Assembly (NCBI GenBank): GCA_042701975.1
Contig: CP170561.1
Coordinates: 3,596,001-3,660,000 of the forward strand
Direction: 5' to 3'
Length of the DNA stretch: 64,000 nt
Source: JAFALK01 sp042701975
GTDB lineage: Bacteria > Pseudomonadota > Gammaproteobacteria > Burkholderiales > Burkholderiaceae_C
The translations under genes and the position numbers were made by a program. How positions within the stretch are numbered: the first letter of the stretch is position 1; each line of letters starts with the position of its first letter. Shown here in pieces: positions 26,571 to 35,622 of the stretch. The notes under the pieces are model-generated. The model was not told the origin of the DNA and searched no databases. It saw only the letters and a list, made by a program, of their open reading frames with translations.

Positions 26571-27623
26571 CTAACGCAGGCCGGCGTTGATCTTTGCAAG
26601 CTGCGCCGCGCCTGGACACAGCTCAGCGCTGCCCAGCTGATTCAGCGGCGCGGCCACCGTGCTCAGGCTCTGGTGGAGGTCGCGCGCTTGCGGGTCCACG
26701 TAGAGCAGGCCGGTGGCGATCTCGCCGGCCGCGGCCAGGGCCTGCACCTGCTTCATGGCGGCGATGCGGTCGGTGGGGTCGTAGTCAGGCTTGACGCGGC
26801 GCAGGCGCATCGTCGTGCCGTCGGCTTGCGGCACGAGGATCAGCGCCTCGTCGCCCGCGACAGCTTGTTCGGGCGCGAGATCCATGAAGTCGATGCGGCT
26901 GACGGCCTCGTTGTGCTCGCGCACGTAGTCGTAGCTGCGCGTGCTGCCTGGGTGATTGTTGAAGGCCACGCAGGGGCTGACGACGTCGATGAAGGCCGCG
27001 CCACCGTGGCGCATCGCGCCTTCGATCAAGGGCACGAGCTGTGCCTTGTCGCCGCTGAAGGAGCGGGCGACGTAGGTCGCGCCTAACTGCAAGGCCAGAC
27101 TGACCAGATCGATCGCGGTGTCGTTGTTGGTGGCGCCCTTCTTGGCAACCGAACCCTTGTCCGCCGTGGCCGAGAACTGGCCCTTGGTCAGGCCGTAGAC
27201 GCCGTTGTTCTCGACGATGTAGACCATGCGCACACCGCGCCGCATCGCATGGGCGAATTGCCCCAGGCCGATGGAGGCGGAATCGCCGTCGCCGCTGATG
27301 CCCAGGTACAGCAGCTCGCGGTTGGCCAGGTTGGCGCCGGTGAGCACGCTGGGCATGCGGCCATGCACGGTGTTGAAGCCGTGGCTGGCGCCGAGGAAGT
27401 AGTCAGGCGTCTTGCTGGAGCAGCCGATGCCGCTGAGCTTGGCCACGCGGTGTGGTGCGATGTCCAGCTGCCAGCAGGCCTGGACGATGGCGGCGGAGAT
27501 GGAGTCGTGCCCGCAGCCGGCGCAGAGCGTAGAGACCTTGCCCTCGTAGTCGCGCCGCGTGTAGCCGACGGCGTTCTTGGTCAGGCTCGGGTGGTGGAGC
27601 TTGGGCTTCGCGATGTAAGTCAT
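26571..27623 (-). CDS. korB: 2-oxoglutarate (2-oxoacid):acceptor oxidoreductase, beta subunit
   Basis: This 350-residue subunit binds thiamine diphosphate: LCAGCGHDSISAAIV at the start, then the TPP motif ISGDGDSASIG...NNGVYGLTKGQFS. Cys residues in CAGCGH and GIGCSSK can ligate a 4Fe-4S cluster. It overlaps korA by 4 bases (ATGA). With KorA and the flavoprotein upstream it would convert 2-oxoglutarate to succinyl-CoA. Confidence 0.88.
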   Translation of the reverse strand: MTYIAKPKLHHPSLTKNAVGYTRRDYEGKVSTLCAGCGHDSISAAIVQACWQLDIAPHRVAKLSGIGCSSKTPDYFLGASHGFNTVHGRMPSVLTGANLANRELLYLGISGDGDSASIGLGQFAHAMRRGVRMVYIVENNGVYGLTKGQFSATADKGSVAKKGATNNDTAIDLVSLALQLGATYVARSFSGDKAQLVPLIEGAMRHGGAAFIDVVSPCVAFNNHPGSTRSYDYVREHNEAVSRIDFMDLAPEQAVAGDEALILVPQADGTTMRLRRVKPDYDPTDRIAAMKQVQALAAAGEIATGLLYVDPQARDLHQSLSTVAAPLNQLGSAELCPGAAQLAKINAGLR

Positions 27624-29458
27624 GCGGACCTCGGCTCGGTGGCCAGCGCGTGCACATGGCGAGTGATCGCCTGCGTGATGAAGCGCGCCGTGATCGGCGT
27701 GCCGTCGAAGTGCAGGATCTTCGGCAAGCGCGCCGGGTCCAGCTCCAGTTCGTTGATGAGCAGCGTGCGCATCTGCGCATCGCGGTTTTGCTCGACGACG
27801 AAGACCTGGTCATGCGCGAGCACGAACTCGCGCACGCTGGGGGGGAAGGGGAAAGCGCGCAGCCGCATCGCGTCGAGGTGGATGCCGGCCTCGGTCAGCG
27901 CTGACAAGGCCTCGTTCATCGACGGCGAGGTCGAGCCGAAATAGATCACGCCGAGTCTTGTCTTGGCAGAGGCCGCGCGCACCAGCGGCTGCGGCACGAG
28001 CCGGGCGGCGGTGGCCAGCTTCTTCAGCAGGCGCTCGACGTTGTAGATGTAGTCCGGCCCCTTCTCCGAATACTGCGCCGCCGGGTCGCGCGTGGTGCCG
28101 CGCGTGAAGTAGGCGCCGCGGCTGGCATGCGTGCCGGGGAGGGTGCGCCAGGGAATGCCGTCGCCGTCCACGTCCTTGTAGCGGGCGAATTCCCTGCCCG
28201 CTTCGAGTTGCTCGGCCGTCATCACCTTGCCGCGGTCGTAGGTGCGCGTGTCGTCCCATTCGAGCGGGTCGCACAAGCGCTGGTTCATGCCGATGTCCAG
28301 GTCAGTCAGCACGAAGACGGGCGTCTGCAACCGGTCGGCCAGATCCAGTGCGGCGGCGGTGTGCTCGAAACATTCCTTGGGATCCTCAGGCAGCAGCAGC
28401 ACGTGCTTGGTGTCGCCATGCGAGGCATAGGCGCAGCTGATCAGGTCGGCCTGCTGGGTGCGTGTGGGCATGCCAGTGGACGGGCCGCCGCGCTGTACGT
28501 CGATGACGGTGATCGGGATCTCGGCGAAATAGGCCAGGCCCAGGAACTCCGTCATCAGCGAGACGCCGGGCCCCGAGGTGGCCGTGAAGGCGCGCGCGCC
28601 GTTCCATCCCGCGCCGGTGATCATGCCGATGCTGGCGATCTCATCTTCGGCCTGGACGATGGCATAGCGCTTGTTCCCATCGGCGTCCACGCGCAGCTTG
28701 GAGCAGTACTTCTCGAACGCCTCAGCCACCGAGGAAGAGGGCGTGATCGGATACCAGGCGCAGACCGTGGCGCCGCCGTAGACGCAACCCAGCGCCGTCG
28801 CCGCGTTGCCTTCCATGAAGATGCGGCTGCCCACCAAGTCGGCGCGCCGCACCTTCAGGCCAAAGGTTCCGCCGAGGCCGCCCAGCAGGTGATCGCGGGC
28901 GAACTCGCGGCCGGCGTGCAGCGCGCGCACGTTCGAGGCGAGCAGCTTCTCCTTGCCCTTGTACTGCTCGGCGAAGAGCTTCTCGATCACGCCCGCGTCC
29001 ATCTCCATCAGCTGGGAGAGGGCGCCCAGCACCATGATGTTCTTGAACAGCTGGCGCTGGCGCGAATCCTCGTAGGTGGCGTTGCAGATGGCCGTGACCG
29101 GCATGCCGATGACGTGCAGGTCCTCGCGGAACGCCGTGGGTGGCTGCGGCTTGGTGCTGTCATAGAACAGGTAGCCGCCGGGCTCGACCTCGGCCACATC
29201 CTGCGCCCAAGTCTGCGGGTTCATGGCCACCATCATGTCCACGCCGCCACGCCGGCCCAACCAGCCGGCTTCACTGACACGGACCTCGTACCAGGTCGGC
29301 AGACCCTGGATATTGCTGGGGAAGATGTTGCGCGGGCTGACTGGCACGCCCATGCGCAGGACGGCTTTCGCGAAGAGTTCATTGGCCGAGGCCGAACCTG
29401 AGCCGTTCACATTCGCGAACTTGATGACGAAGTCGTTCGTGGCTTCGATGCGGCTCAT
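27620..29458 (-). CDS. korA: 2-oxoglutarate (2-oxoacid):acceptor oxidoreductase, fused gamma-alpha subunit
   Basis: This 612-residue protein fuses the gamma domain (residues ~1-190, FANVNGSGSASANELFAKAVLRMG) with the alpha pyrimidine-binding domain (GNAATALGCVYGGATVCAWYPITPSSSVAEAF). The motif RGGPSTGMPTRTQQADL is typical of KorA-like subunits. Both ends overlap the neighbouring operon genes by 4 bases. The substrate 2-oxoglutarate is inferred from operon resemblance and not proven. Confidence 0.88.
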   Translation of the reverse strand: MSRIEATNDFVIKFANVNGSGSASANELFAKAVLRMGVPVSPRNIFPSNIQGLPTWYEVRVSEAGWLGRRGGVDMMVAMNPQTWAQDVAEVEPGGYLFYDSTKPQPPTAFREDLHVIGMPVTAICNATYEDSRQRQLFKNIMVLGALSQLMEMDAGVIEKLFAEQYKGKEKLLASNVRALHAGREFARDHLLGGLGGTFGLKVRRADLVGSRIFMEGNAATALGCVYGGATVCAWYPITPSSSVAEAFEKYCSKLRVDADGNKRYAIVQAEDEIASIGMITGAGWNGARAFTATSGPGVSLMTEFLGLAYFAEIPITVIDVQRGGPSTGMPTRTQQADLISCAYASHGDTKHVLLLPEDPKECFEHTAAALDLADRLQTPVFVLTDLDIGMNQRLCDPLEWDDTRTYDRGKVMTAEQLEAGREFARYKDVDGDGIPWRTLPGTHASRGAYFTRGTTRDPAAQYSEKGPDYIYNVERLLKKLATAARLVPQPLVRAASAKTRLGVIYFGSTSPSMNEALSALTEAGIHLDAMRLRAFPFPPSVREFVLAHDQVFVVEQNRDAQMRTLLINELELDPARLPKILHFDGTPITARFITQAITRHVHALATEPRSA

Positions 29459-31257
29459 GCGGTCACCGCCTTCCGGACCTCATGGTCCCGGCATGCCGGC
29501 CCCGCCTTGGTCGTCAGCAGCAGGAACTTCTGCATGTCCCAGGCCCCGGTCGGACAGCGCTCGGCGCACAGGCCGCAGTGCAGGCAGACGTCTTCGTCCT
29601 TGATCATCACCTGCTTCGTCTTCAGCTCGTCGCTGACGTAGAGATCCTGCGTCAGGTTCAAGGCGGGGGCCCGCAACCGTTGTCGCAGCTCGGCTTCCTC
29701 GCCGTTCTCCGTGAAGGTGATGGCGTCCACGGGACAGATGTCCACGCAGGCGTCGCATTCGATGCAGAGCTTTTCGGTGAAGACCGTCTGCACATCGCAG
29801 TTCAGGCAGCGCTGCGCCTCCTTGAAGGCCGTGGCGGCGTCGAAGCCCAGTTCCACCTCGACCTTGATGCTGGCCAGCGCCTTTTCGGCCTTGGTCCACG
29901 GCACCTTGTGGCGCAGGTCGTTGACGGGGCCGTTGTCGTAGCTCCACTCGTGGATGCCCATCTTCTGCGAGAGCAGGTTCACATGCGGCGCCGGGCGCTT
30001 GCTCACGGGCTCGCCATGCAGGTAGCGGTCTATGGAGACGGCAGCCTCATGCCCATGGGCCACGGCCCAGATGATGTTCTTGGGGCCGAAGGCCGCATCG
30101 CCGCCGAAGAAGACTTCGGGTCGGCTCGATTGCAGACTCACAGCGTCGAGCACCGGCATGCCGTGCTCGTTGAACTCGATGCCGCTGTCCCGCTCGATCC
30201 ACGGAAAGGCGTTCTCCTGGCCGACGGCGATCAGCACCTCGTCGCAGGGGATGCTGACGTCTTCGCCCGTTTGCGCTTGTCTGAAGCGCATGCCGGTCAG
30301 CGTGCCCTGGCCATCAGTTTCGAACGCAAGCGGCACATGGAAGTCCAGGATCGGGATGCCCTCGTGCTCGGCGTCCTCCTTCTCCCAGGGCGAGGCCTTC
30401 ATCTGCGCATAGCCGCTGCGCACGCAGACCGTCACCGATTTGGCGCCCAGGCGGCGCGAGGACCGGCAGCAGTCCATCGCCGTGTTGCCGCCGCCGAGCA
30501 CGATCACGCGCGGCTTCACGGCCGTCACGTGGCCAAAGGAGACCGAGGCCAGCCAGTCGATGCCGATGTGGATGTTCTCCGCGGCTTCAGTGCGACCTGG
30601 CAGCGGCAGGTCGCGCCCGCGCGGTGCGCCGCAGCCGACGAAGACGGCGTCGAAGCCATCGCCCAGCAGCGCCTTCATCGAATCGATTCGCTGCCCGCTG
30701 CGGAACTCCACGCCCAGACCGAGGATGTAGCCGCACTCCTCGTCGATCACGCTCTCGGGCAGGCGAAAGCGCGGGATCTGCGTGCGGATGAAGCCGCCGG
30801 CCTTGGCCTCGCCGTCGAAGACAGTCACTGCATAACCCTGCGCGGCCAAATCGCGCGCCACCGTCAGCGAGGCCGGGCCGGCGCCGATGCACGCAATGCG
30901 CTTGCCCTTGATGACCGGTGAGGGCGGCAAAGGCTGCGGCAGCTTCGCGCGCAGCTCGTCGCTCTTGTTGTCGGCCGCCACGCGCTTCAAACGACAGATC
31001 GCCACAGCTTCTGGCTTGGCGGCGTTGTGCTCCTCGACCCGCCCGCGCCGGCAGGCCGGTTCGCAGGGGCGGTCGCAGGTGCGGCCGAGCACGCCGGGGA
31101 AGACGTTGGAGGTCCAGTTGACCAGGTAGGCGTCGTCGTAGCGGCCCTGGGCAATCAGGCGTATGTATTCGGGGACGGGCGTGTGGGCCGGACAGGCCCA
31201 TTGGCAATCGACGACCTTGTGAAAGTAGGCCGGATCGGCGCTATCGCTTCTCTGCAC
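29455..31257 (-). CDS. korC: GltD-like FAD/NAD(P) oxidoreductase with ferredoxin domains, KorC type
   Basis: The 600-residue protein has an N-terminal cysteine-rich Fe-S domain (CQWACPAHTPVPEYI...GRTCDRPCEPACRRG), an FAD site (RIACIGAGPASLTVARDLA) and an NAD(P) site (VIVLGGGNTAMDC). Two C-terminal 4Fe-4S motifs follow: CIECDACVDICPVDA and CLHCGLCAERCPTGA. It starts with GTG at 31257 after AGGAG. The order flavoprotein-alpha-beta matches the 2-oxoglutarate:NADP+ oxidoreductase described from Azoarcus evansii, so it probably links KorAB to NADP(H). Confidence 0.85.
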   Translation of the reverse strand: MQRSDSADPAYFHKVVDCQWACPAHTPVPEYIRLIAQGRYDDAYLVNWTSNVFPGVLGRTCDRPCEPACRRGRVEEHNAAKPEAVAICRLKRVAADNKSDELRAKLPQPLPPSPVIKGKRIACIGAGPASLTVARDLAAQGYAVTVFDGEAKAGGFIRTQIPRFRLPESVIDEECGYILGLGVEFRSGQRIDSMKALLGDGFDAVFVGCGAPRGRDLPLPGRTEAAENIHIGIDWLASVSFGHVTAVKPRVIVLGGGNTAMDCCRSSRRLGAKSVTVCVRSGYAQMKASPWEKEDAEHEGIPILDFHVPLAFETDGQGTLTGMRFRQAQTGEDVSIPCDEVLIAVGQENAFPWIERDSGIEFNEHGMPVLDAVSLQSSRPEVFFGGDAAFGPKNIIWAVAHGHEAAVSIDRYLHGEPVSKRPAPHVNLLSQKMGIHEWSYDNGPVNDLRHKVPWTKAEKALASIKVEVELGFDAATAFKEAQRCLNCDVQTVFTEKLCIECDACVDICPVDAITFTENGEEAELRQRLRAPALNLTQDLYVSDELKTKQVMIKDEDVCLHCGLCAERCPTGAWDMQKFLLLTTKAGPACRDHEVRKAVTA

Positions 31258-31374
31258 TTGGGGTGTCTCCTGTGCCGGACATGAAGCGCTTCTTGCACAG
31301 CTTGCAGTGCGCTTTCGTCAGGCCAGTCTACGCTTGCACCCCAAGTTACGGGTGAGCGGGCAAACCCGGCAGGG

Positions 31375-32352
31375 TCACCAGGGAGCTTCGGCCAGCTCTT
31401 CTGGCGTCGTCGCCGTGGAAACCGCCTGAGGTTCGATCAACGCCGCGCTGGGTGCGAAGAAGTCGTGCTCGCCGCCCAGGCCGTCAATCAGCGCCGGAAT
31501 CAGCTTGCCCAGCTCGCCCGTGGCCAGGGCCGCATCGGCATCAAAGGCCTCGTCCTTGCTCGGCGCATCGCGACCTTCGAAGGCCAGGTCCAGGAAGGCG
31601 ATCTTCTTGACCTGCAGCGTGTCGGTCAGCACGAAGCTCACGCGGTCGCGCCAACTCATGGCCAGGCGCGTGGGCTGCTTGCCGGCGATCAGGTGCTGGC
31701 GGATCTCTTCGATGTCGAGCGCGTGGCGGGCGTAACGCACGGCGGACTTCATCTCGTCGCCGCTCTTGAGCTCGCAATCGCGGTCGATGGTGAAGTCGGC
31801 GGGCGGCACGCCGTCCAGCAGCCAGGCGGACATGCAGACCGCCGGCGATTCGGCCGTCTGCACCAGGTGCAGAGCCAGGCCGTCGAGCGCTTTGACCAGC
31901 AGGCTCACGACTTCTTCGGCACGCTTGGGACTCCCGGCGTCGATCATCAAGAGCCGTTCGCTGCGCGCGATCCACACGCGCACGGCGCTGGTCTTGGTGA
32001 AGGCCAGCGGCAGCAGCTCGTGCGTGGCCTGTTCCTTGAGCTCCTTCATCGCTTTCTTGCCGGGCTTGCGGCCGGTGGCCTGCTCGACGTGGGCGGCCAG
32101 CTCCTCGGCGCGGCGGTTCACCACAGCGCCGGGCAGCACGCGTTGCTCGATCATCAGTTTGAGCAGCCAGTGGCCGTTGGCGTCCTCCACCAGCGGCGCG
32201 TGCTCGACACCACGCGGCGGCACCCAGCCCAGCGACTGCGGCTGCGAGAGGCCGCAGGGCACGAACACGCCCTTGGCCAGGGACTCTTCAACTTCGGCAA
32301 GGGTGGGCTGCCAATCGGCGCCCACGCGATAGATCATCAGGTTCTTGAACAA
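31375..32352 (-). CDS. rdgC: Recombination-associated protein RdgC
   Basis: RdgC is a ring-forming, sequence-independent double-stranded DNA-binding protein that modulates RecA. The 325-residue product has the standard start MFKNLMIYRVGADW, then VFVPCGLSQPQSLGWVPPRG and TIDRDCELKSGDEMKSAVRYARH. The start codon is TTG, supported by GAGGA eight bases upstream and by the conserved N-terminus. It is followed by an unrelated deacylase gene on the same strand. Confidence 0.94.
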   Translation of the reverse strand: MFKNLMIYRVGADWQPTLAEVEESLAKGVFVPCGLSQPQSLGWVPPRGVEHAPLVEDANGHWLLKLMIEQRVLPGAVVNRRAEELAAHVEQATGRKPGKKAMKELKEQATHELLPLAFTKTSAVRVWIARSERLLMIDAGSPKRAEEVVSLLVKALDGLALHLVQTAESPAVCMSAWLLDGVPPADFTIDRDCELKSGDEMKSAVRYARHALDIEEIRQHLIAGKQPTRLAMSWRDRVSFVLTDTLQVKKIAFLDLAFEGRDAPSKDEAFDADAALATGELGKLIPALIDGLGGEHDFFAPSAALIEPQAVSTATTPEELAEAPW

Positions 32353-32419
32353 GGCAAATCCTCATCGGGCGCAGGCACTGCGCCCCGGGCGAGTTTCAAA
32401 AAGGGGAGGAGGGGAGCGA

Positions 32420-33403
32420 TCAGATCTGGCGGCTGCTGGCGCGCGCCAGGTAGAACCACTCGCTGCCAGGCTTGGCATTGGCGGCGGGGAAGACGATGCG
32501 GCCATCGTCAATGGCCAGCACCGGCGTGCCGTCATGACGGGTGCCGATCTGCTCGCCCTTGCTGACCGCGTCGAAGCTGGCCCAGGTCTTCGCGAACTGG
32601 TCACCTTCGTGCTCGCGGTCGACCACCTCGTACAGCTGCAGCAGCTCGGGCTTCTCGCTCGCACGCGGCTCGACGGCGCCCGGCGCGATCATGCCCAGCT
32701 GCGTGAGCACGCGCAGGATCGCCTTGTGCGCCACTTCAGGCGCGTGCGGATCAGCGTGCTGGCCGCATTCCAGCGTGATGCAGTAGCCGCCTTGCGAGCG
32801 CATGTATTCGGTCGTGCCCACGCCGTAGTGCGGGTCCTGCTGCAGGGCGCTGGTGCGGCCGCCACCGCCAATGGAGGCGTCGCGTTCCGCACGGCGCTGC
32901 AGGCCCAGCGCGTAGGTGGAGAGCCAGCCCTCGACGATGCGGTCCGTGCCCACGCACAGCGCCAGCTGGCCTTCGGCCTGCTCGTGCGTGAAGGGCTCCA
33001 GCGGGCCGCTGTTGTTGCGGGGGCCCATCATGGCGAAGGCCTTGCCTTGACCCTGGAAGGTGTGCAGGTCCAGCAGCACGTCAGCCCAGGCGAGCCACGG
33101 GCAGAGCTGGCGCGCGACGAGGTCTTCGAAATCCTGCACAACGACCGGCGGGCGCAGATTGCGGTTGAGGTTGCGGTCGCCTTCGCGACGGCCGAGCTGA
33201 TGGGCCAGCGGGTTGACGACGGGAATGAAGGTCACGGTGCCGCGCAGCAGCGTCAGCTCGCCGCTGTCCAGAGCGGCCATGACCTTCTGGATGGCGCCGA
33301 CGCCGGCAATCTCGTTGCCGTGCACGGCGGCCGAGATCAGAAGCTCGGGGCCGGGCTCGAAGCCGGCGAACTGGTGAACGCGAAGGTGGGTGGGCTTGCT
33401 CAT
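32420..33403 (-). CDS. M14-family succinylglutamate desuccinylase/aspartoacylase-like protein
   Basis: This 327-residue zinc enzyme has SAAVHGNEIAGVGAI (HxxE zinc ligands), NPLAHQLGRREGDRNLNRNL, and LLDLHTFQGQG supplying the third zinc ligand. The family removes acyl groups from amino acids such as N-succinylglutamate or N-acetylaspartate. No arginine succinyltransferase genes are nearby, so a desuccinylase role in arginine breakdown is not supported by context. The ATG at 33403 gives MSKPTHLRVHQF and lies 7 bases from the stop of the EamA gene upstream. Confidence 0.82.
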   Translation of the reverse strand: MSKPTHLRVHQFAGFEPGPELLISAAVHGNEIAGVGAIQKVMAALDSGELTLLRGTVTFIPVVNPLAHQLGRREGDRNLNRNLRPPVVVQDFEDLVARQLCPWLAWADVLLDLHTFQGQGKAFAMMGPRNNSGPLEPFTHEQAEGQLALCVGTDRIVEGWLSTYALGLQRRAERDASIGGGGRTSALQQDPHYGVGTTEYMRSQGGYCITLECGQHADPHAPEVAHKAILRVLTQLGMIAPGAVEPRASEKPELLQLYEVVDREHEGDQFAKTWASFDAVSKGEQIGTRHDGTPVLAIDDGRIVFPAANAKPGSEWFYLARASSRQI

Positions 33404-33410
33404 AAGCTGC

Positions 33411-34307
33411 TTATTGTCGCAAGGTTGCGAGCACCACTCCTGCCAAAGCGAGGGTGTAGGCCAGCATTTGGGCATGGCTGAGCGTCTCGCCCAAGAGCAG
33501 GCCCACCAAGGCCGTGGAGATCGGCAGGAAGACCATGAAGATGCCCGCCTTGGAGGCCGGCACATGGCGCAGGCCGAGCATCCACAGCCACACTGTGACG
33601 ATGCTGGCAGCGACGGCATAGAAAGCAGTCAGGCCCCAGTTGGCAGGCGTGGGCGTCGAGAAATCAAAGCTCGAGGCCTGCCACAGCGCCAGCGGCAGTG
33701 TGAGCGCCAGGCCCCAGAGGTTCATCAGTGCGCTGATGCGCTTGGGCGAAAGGCTGGCGGTCAGGCGCTTGCCGATCACGACGTAGGAAGCCTCGCAAAG
33801 CAGCGCGCCGAGCAGCAATGCCGCGCCGAGTGGCGTGGTCGAAGCGCCACCTTCGCGCTGGACCGCCACGAGCGCGATGCCACCCACGCTGCAGGCCACG
33901 GCCAGCCACATGCGCGGCGCCACGCGCTCGCCGAGGAACATCCAGCTCATCAGCGCCACGGCGGCGGGCATGCCGGCCATGATCACGCCCGCGACGGCCG
34001 CGGAGGACTCGCGCATGCCGAACAGCAGGCAGATCGAGAACAGGAAATTCCCGAAAAAGGATTCGAGGAAGAGCAGGGCGCGCGTGCGGCTGTCCAGTGG
34101 CGCGACGCCAGGATCAGGCCGCAGCCAGGGCAGCATCAACACGGCCGCGGCGCCAAAGCGCAGGCCGGCCAGCAGGAAGATCGGGAACACCGCCACCAGC
34201 AGCTTGGCCAGGCCGACATAGCTGCCGACCAGGCTCATGCTCAGGGCGAGAAAGAAGTACGCACGAGCCGGCGCGACGGCAGAGACGGTGGGGGCAGCAG
34301 AATTCAT
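33411..34307 (-). CDS. EamA/DMT-family transporter
   Basis: This 298-residue integral membrane protein has ten predicted helices arranged as two EamA repeats, for example FFLALSMSLVGSYVGLAKLL and GAALLLGALLCEASYVVIGKRL. The ATG at 34307 is chosen over an in-frame TTG at 34328. Such proteins export amino acids or other metabolites. It is close to the M14 gene downstream (7 bases), so the two may be cotranscribed. Confidence 0.85.
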   Translation of the reverse strand: MNSAAPTVSAVAPARAYFFLALSMSLVGSYVGLAKLLVAVFPIFLLAGLRFGAAAVLMLPWLRPDPGVAPLDSRTRALLFLESFFGNFLFSICLLFGMRESSAAVAGVIMAGMPAAVALMSWMFLGERVAPRMWLAVACSVGGIALVAVQREGGASTTPLGAALLLGALLCEASYVVIGKRLTASLSPKRISALMNLWGLALTLPLALWQASSFDFSTPTPANWGLTAFYAVAASIVTVWLWMLGLRHVPASKAGIFMVFLPISTALVGLLLGETLSHAQMLAYTLALAGVVLATLRQ

Positions 34308-34361
34308 GGAGCCGCGATTCTCAGGCAAGCCGAGGCCTGCCCAGACGGCTCCCGCTGCGAT

Positions 34362-34538
34362 TTAGATGCTGGTGGTCAGGGCCACGATCCAGGCGAAGGC
34401 GAAAGCGCCCAGCAGCAGCGGCAGCCCCAGCATTTCGGCGGCGGCACCGCGGAGTTCGGGGGCGTAGGCGCCGAATCGGCCCGACTTGGTGGGCGTTTCA
34501 AAGGCGGACTGGTTCAGGAACTTGTGGAGCTTGCTCAT
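34362..34538 (-). CDS. Small single-pass membrane protein, unknown
   Basis: A 58-residue ORF begins MSKLHKFLNQSAFETP and ends with one hydrophobic stretch (LLLGAFAFAWIVALTTSI). A GAGAG sequence precedes the ATG at 34538 at a usable distance. An in-frame start at 34577 would add 13 residues. It lies alone between two EamA transporter genes. I do not recognise it; the membrane helix and ribosome site make it a plausible small gene. Confidence 0.45.
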   Translation of the reverse strand: MSKLHKFLNQSAFETPTKSGRFGAYAPELRGAAAEMLGLPLLLGAFAFAWIVALTTSI

Positions 34539-34637
34539 GGTCTTGGACTCTCTTGTTGAAGTGATTTCTTCGCTCATTTGGAGCGATCACTGCATTGTGC
34601 CCGAGACTCAGTGAAAACCCTATTAAAGGGTTAATAC

Positions 34638-35540
34638 CTAATTCACGTTTGTGCGTCTATCGCCCGAAATGGCGCGAACGAGCGGCAAAAGTTGGATGCC
34701 CAGCATGCTGGCCAGGATCAGGCCACATCCGGCCAGGCCCGCCGGGCTCAGGCGCTCGCCCAGGATCAGGTAGCCGAAGAAGGCAGCGAACACCGTTTCC
34801 GCCGAGAGGATGATGGCGGCGTCCGACGCGTGCGCATGCCGCTGCGCAACCACCTGCGCCGTGAAGGCGACACCCACCGACAGCACGCCGCCGTAGAGCA
34901 TCGGGCCGATCGCAATGCGAAGGCCCTCCGCAGTCACGGGCTCCACCACGCAGGCCCAGGCCGTGGCCAGCACGCCGCAAACCAGGAATTGGCCCATCGC
35001 CACCAGGAAGGGCGCATGCAGCCGATCCGCCACGCGGCCGACGAACAGCACGTGGAAGGCCCAGGGCACGGCGGAGGCGATCACCCAGAAGTCGCCCGGC
35101 GCAATTTCCAGCTTCTGCGCACCTGACAGCAGCCAGGCCCCCGCCACACAGGCCGCCGCACCCGGCCACACCGACCAGTGCGGCAGATGCCGAAGCACGA
35201 TCCACGAGAGCAGCGGCACCATCGGCACGTACAAGCAGGTGAGGAAGCCGGCGTTGGTGACGGTCGTGTACTGGATGCCGATCTGCTGCAGCACGGCGCC
35301 GGCCAGCATCAGCAGGCCCAGGGCGGCAATCTGCCAGGCATCGCGCTTGTGCACGCCGCTCGGGTGCGCCCGCCATTCGCGCACCGCCAAGGGCGCCACC
35401 ACAGCGGCGCCAATCAGGAAGCGGATGCCGGTGAACATCAGCGGGCCCACACCCTGCATGCCCCACACCTGGGCGATGAAGGCCGAACCCCAGATCAGGG
35501 CGATGACGAGCAGGAGGAGGTTGGCTTGGACGCGGGTCAC
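34638..35540 (-). CDS. EamA/DMT-family transporter
   Basis: This 300-residue membrane protein has two EamA repeats: LLLLVIALIWGSAFIAQVWGMQ near the start and AIILSAETVFAAFFGYLILGERLSPAGLAGCGLILA near the end, the best-known DMT signature. It starts with GTG. It is not a close copy of the EamA gene 0.3 kb downstream. The substrate is unknown. Confidence 0.87.
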   Translation of the reverse strand: MTRVQANLLLLVIALIWGSAFIAQVWGMQGVGPLMFTGIRFLIGAAVVAPLAVREWRAHPSGVHKRDAWQIAALGLLMLAGAVLQQIGIQYTTVTNAGFLTCLYVPMVPLLSWIVLRHLPHWSVWPGAAACVAGAWLLSGAQKLEIAPGDFWVIASAVPWAFHVLFVGRVADRLHAPFLVAMGQFLVCGVLATAWACVVEPVTAEGLRIAIGPMLYGGVLSVGVAFTAQVVAQRHAHASDAAIILSAETVFAAFFGYLILGERLSPAGLAGCGLILASMLGIQLLPLVRAISGDRRTNVN

Positions 35541-35622
35541 GGGCGGTCAGTACAGGCAAAGAAATGGGGGGCACGAAGCCCCCCATTCTCACAGACCATC
35601 CCAGACGAAATGGGCGCTCGGC

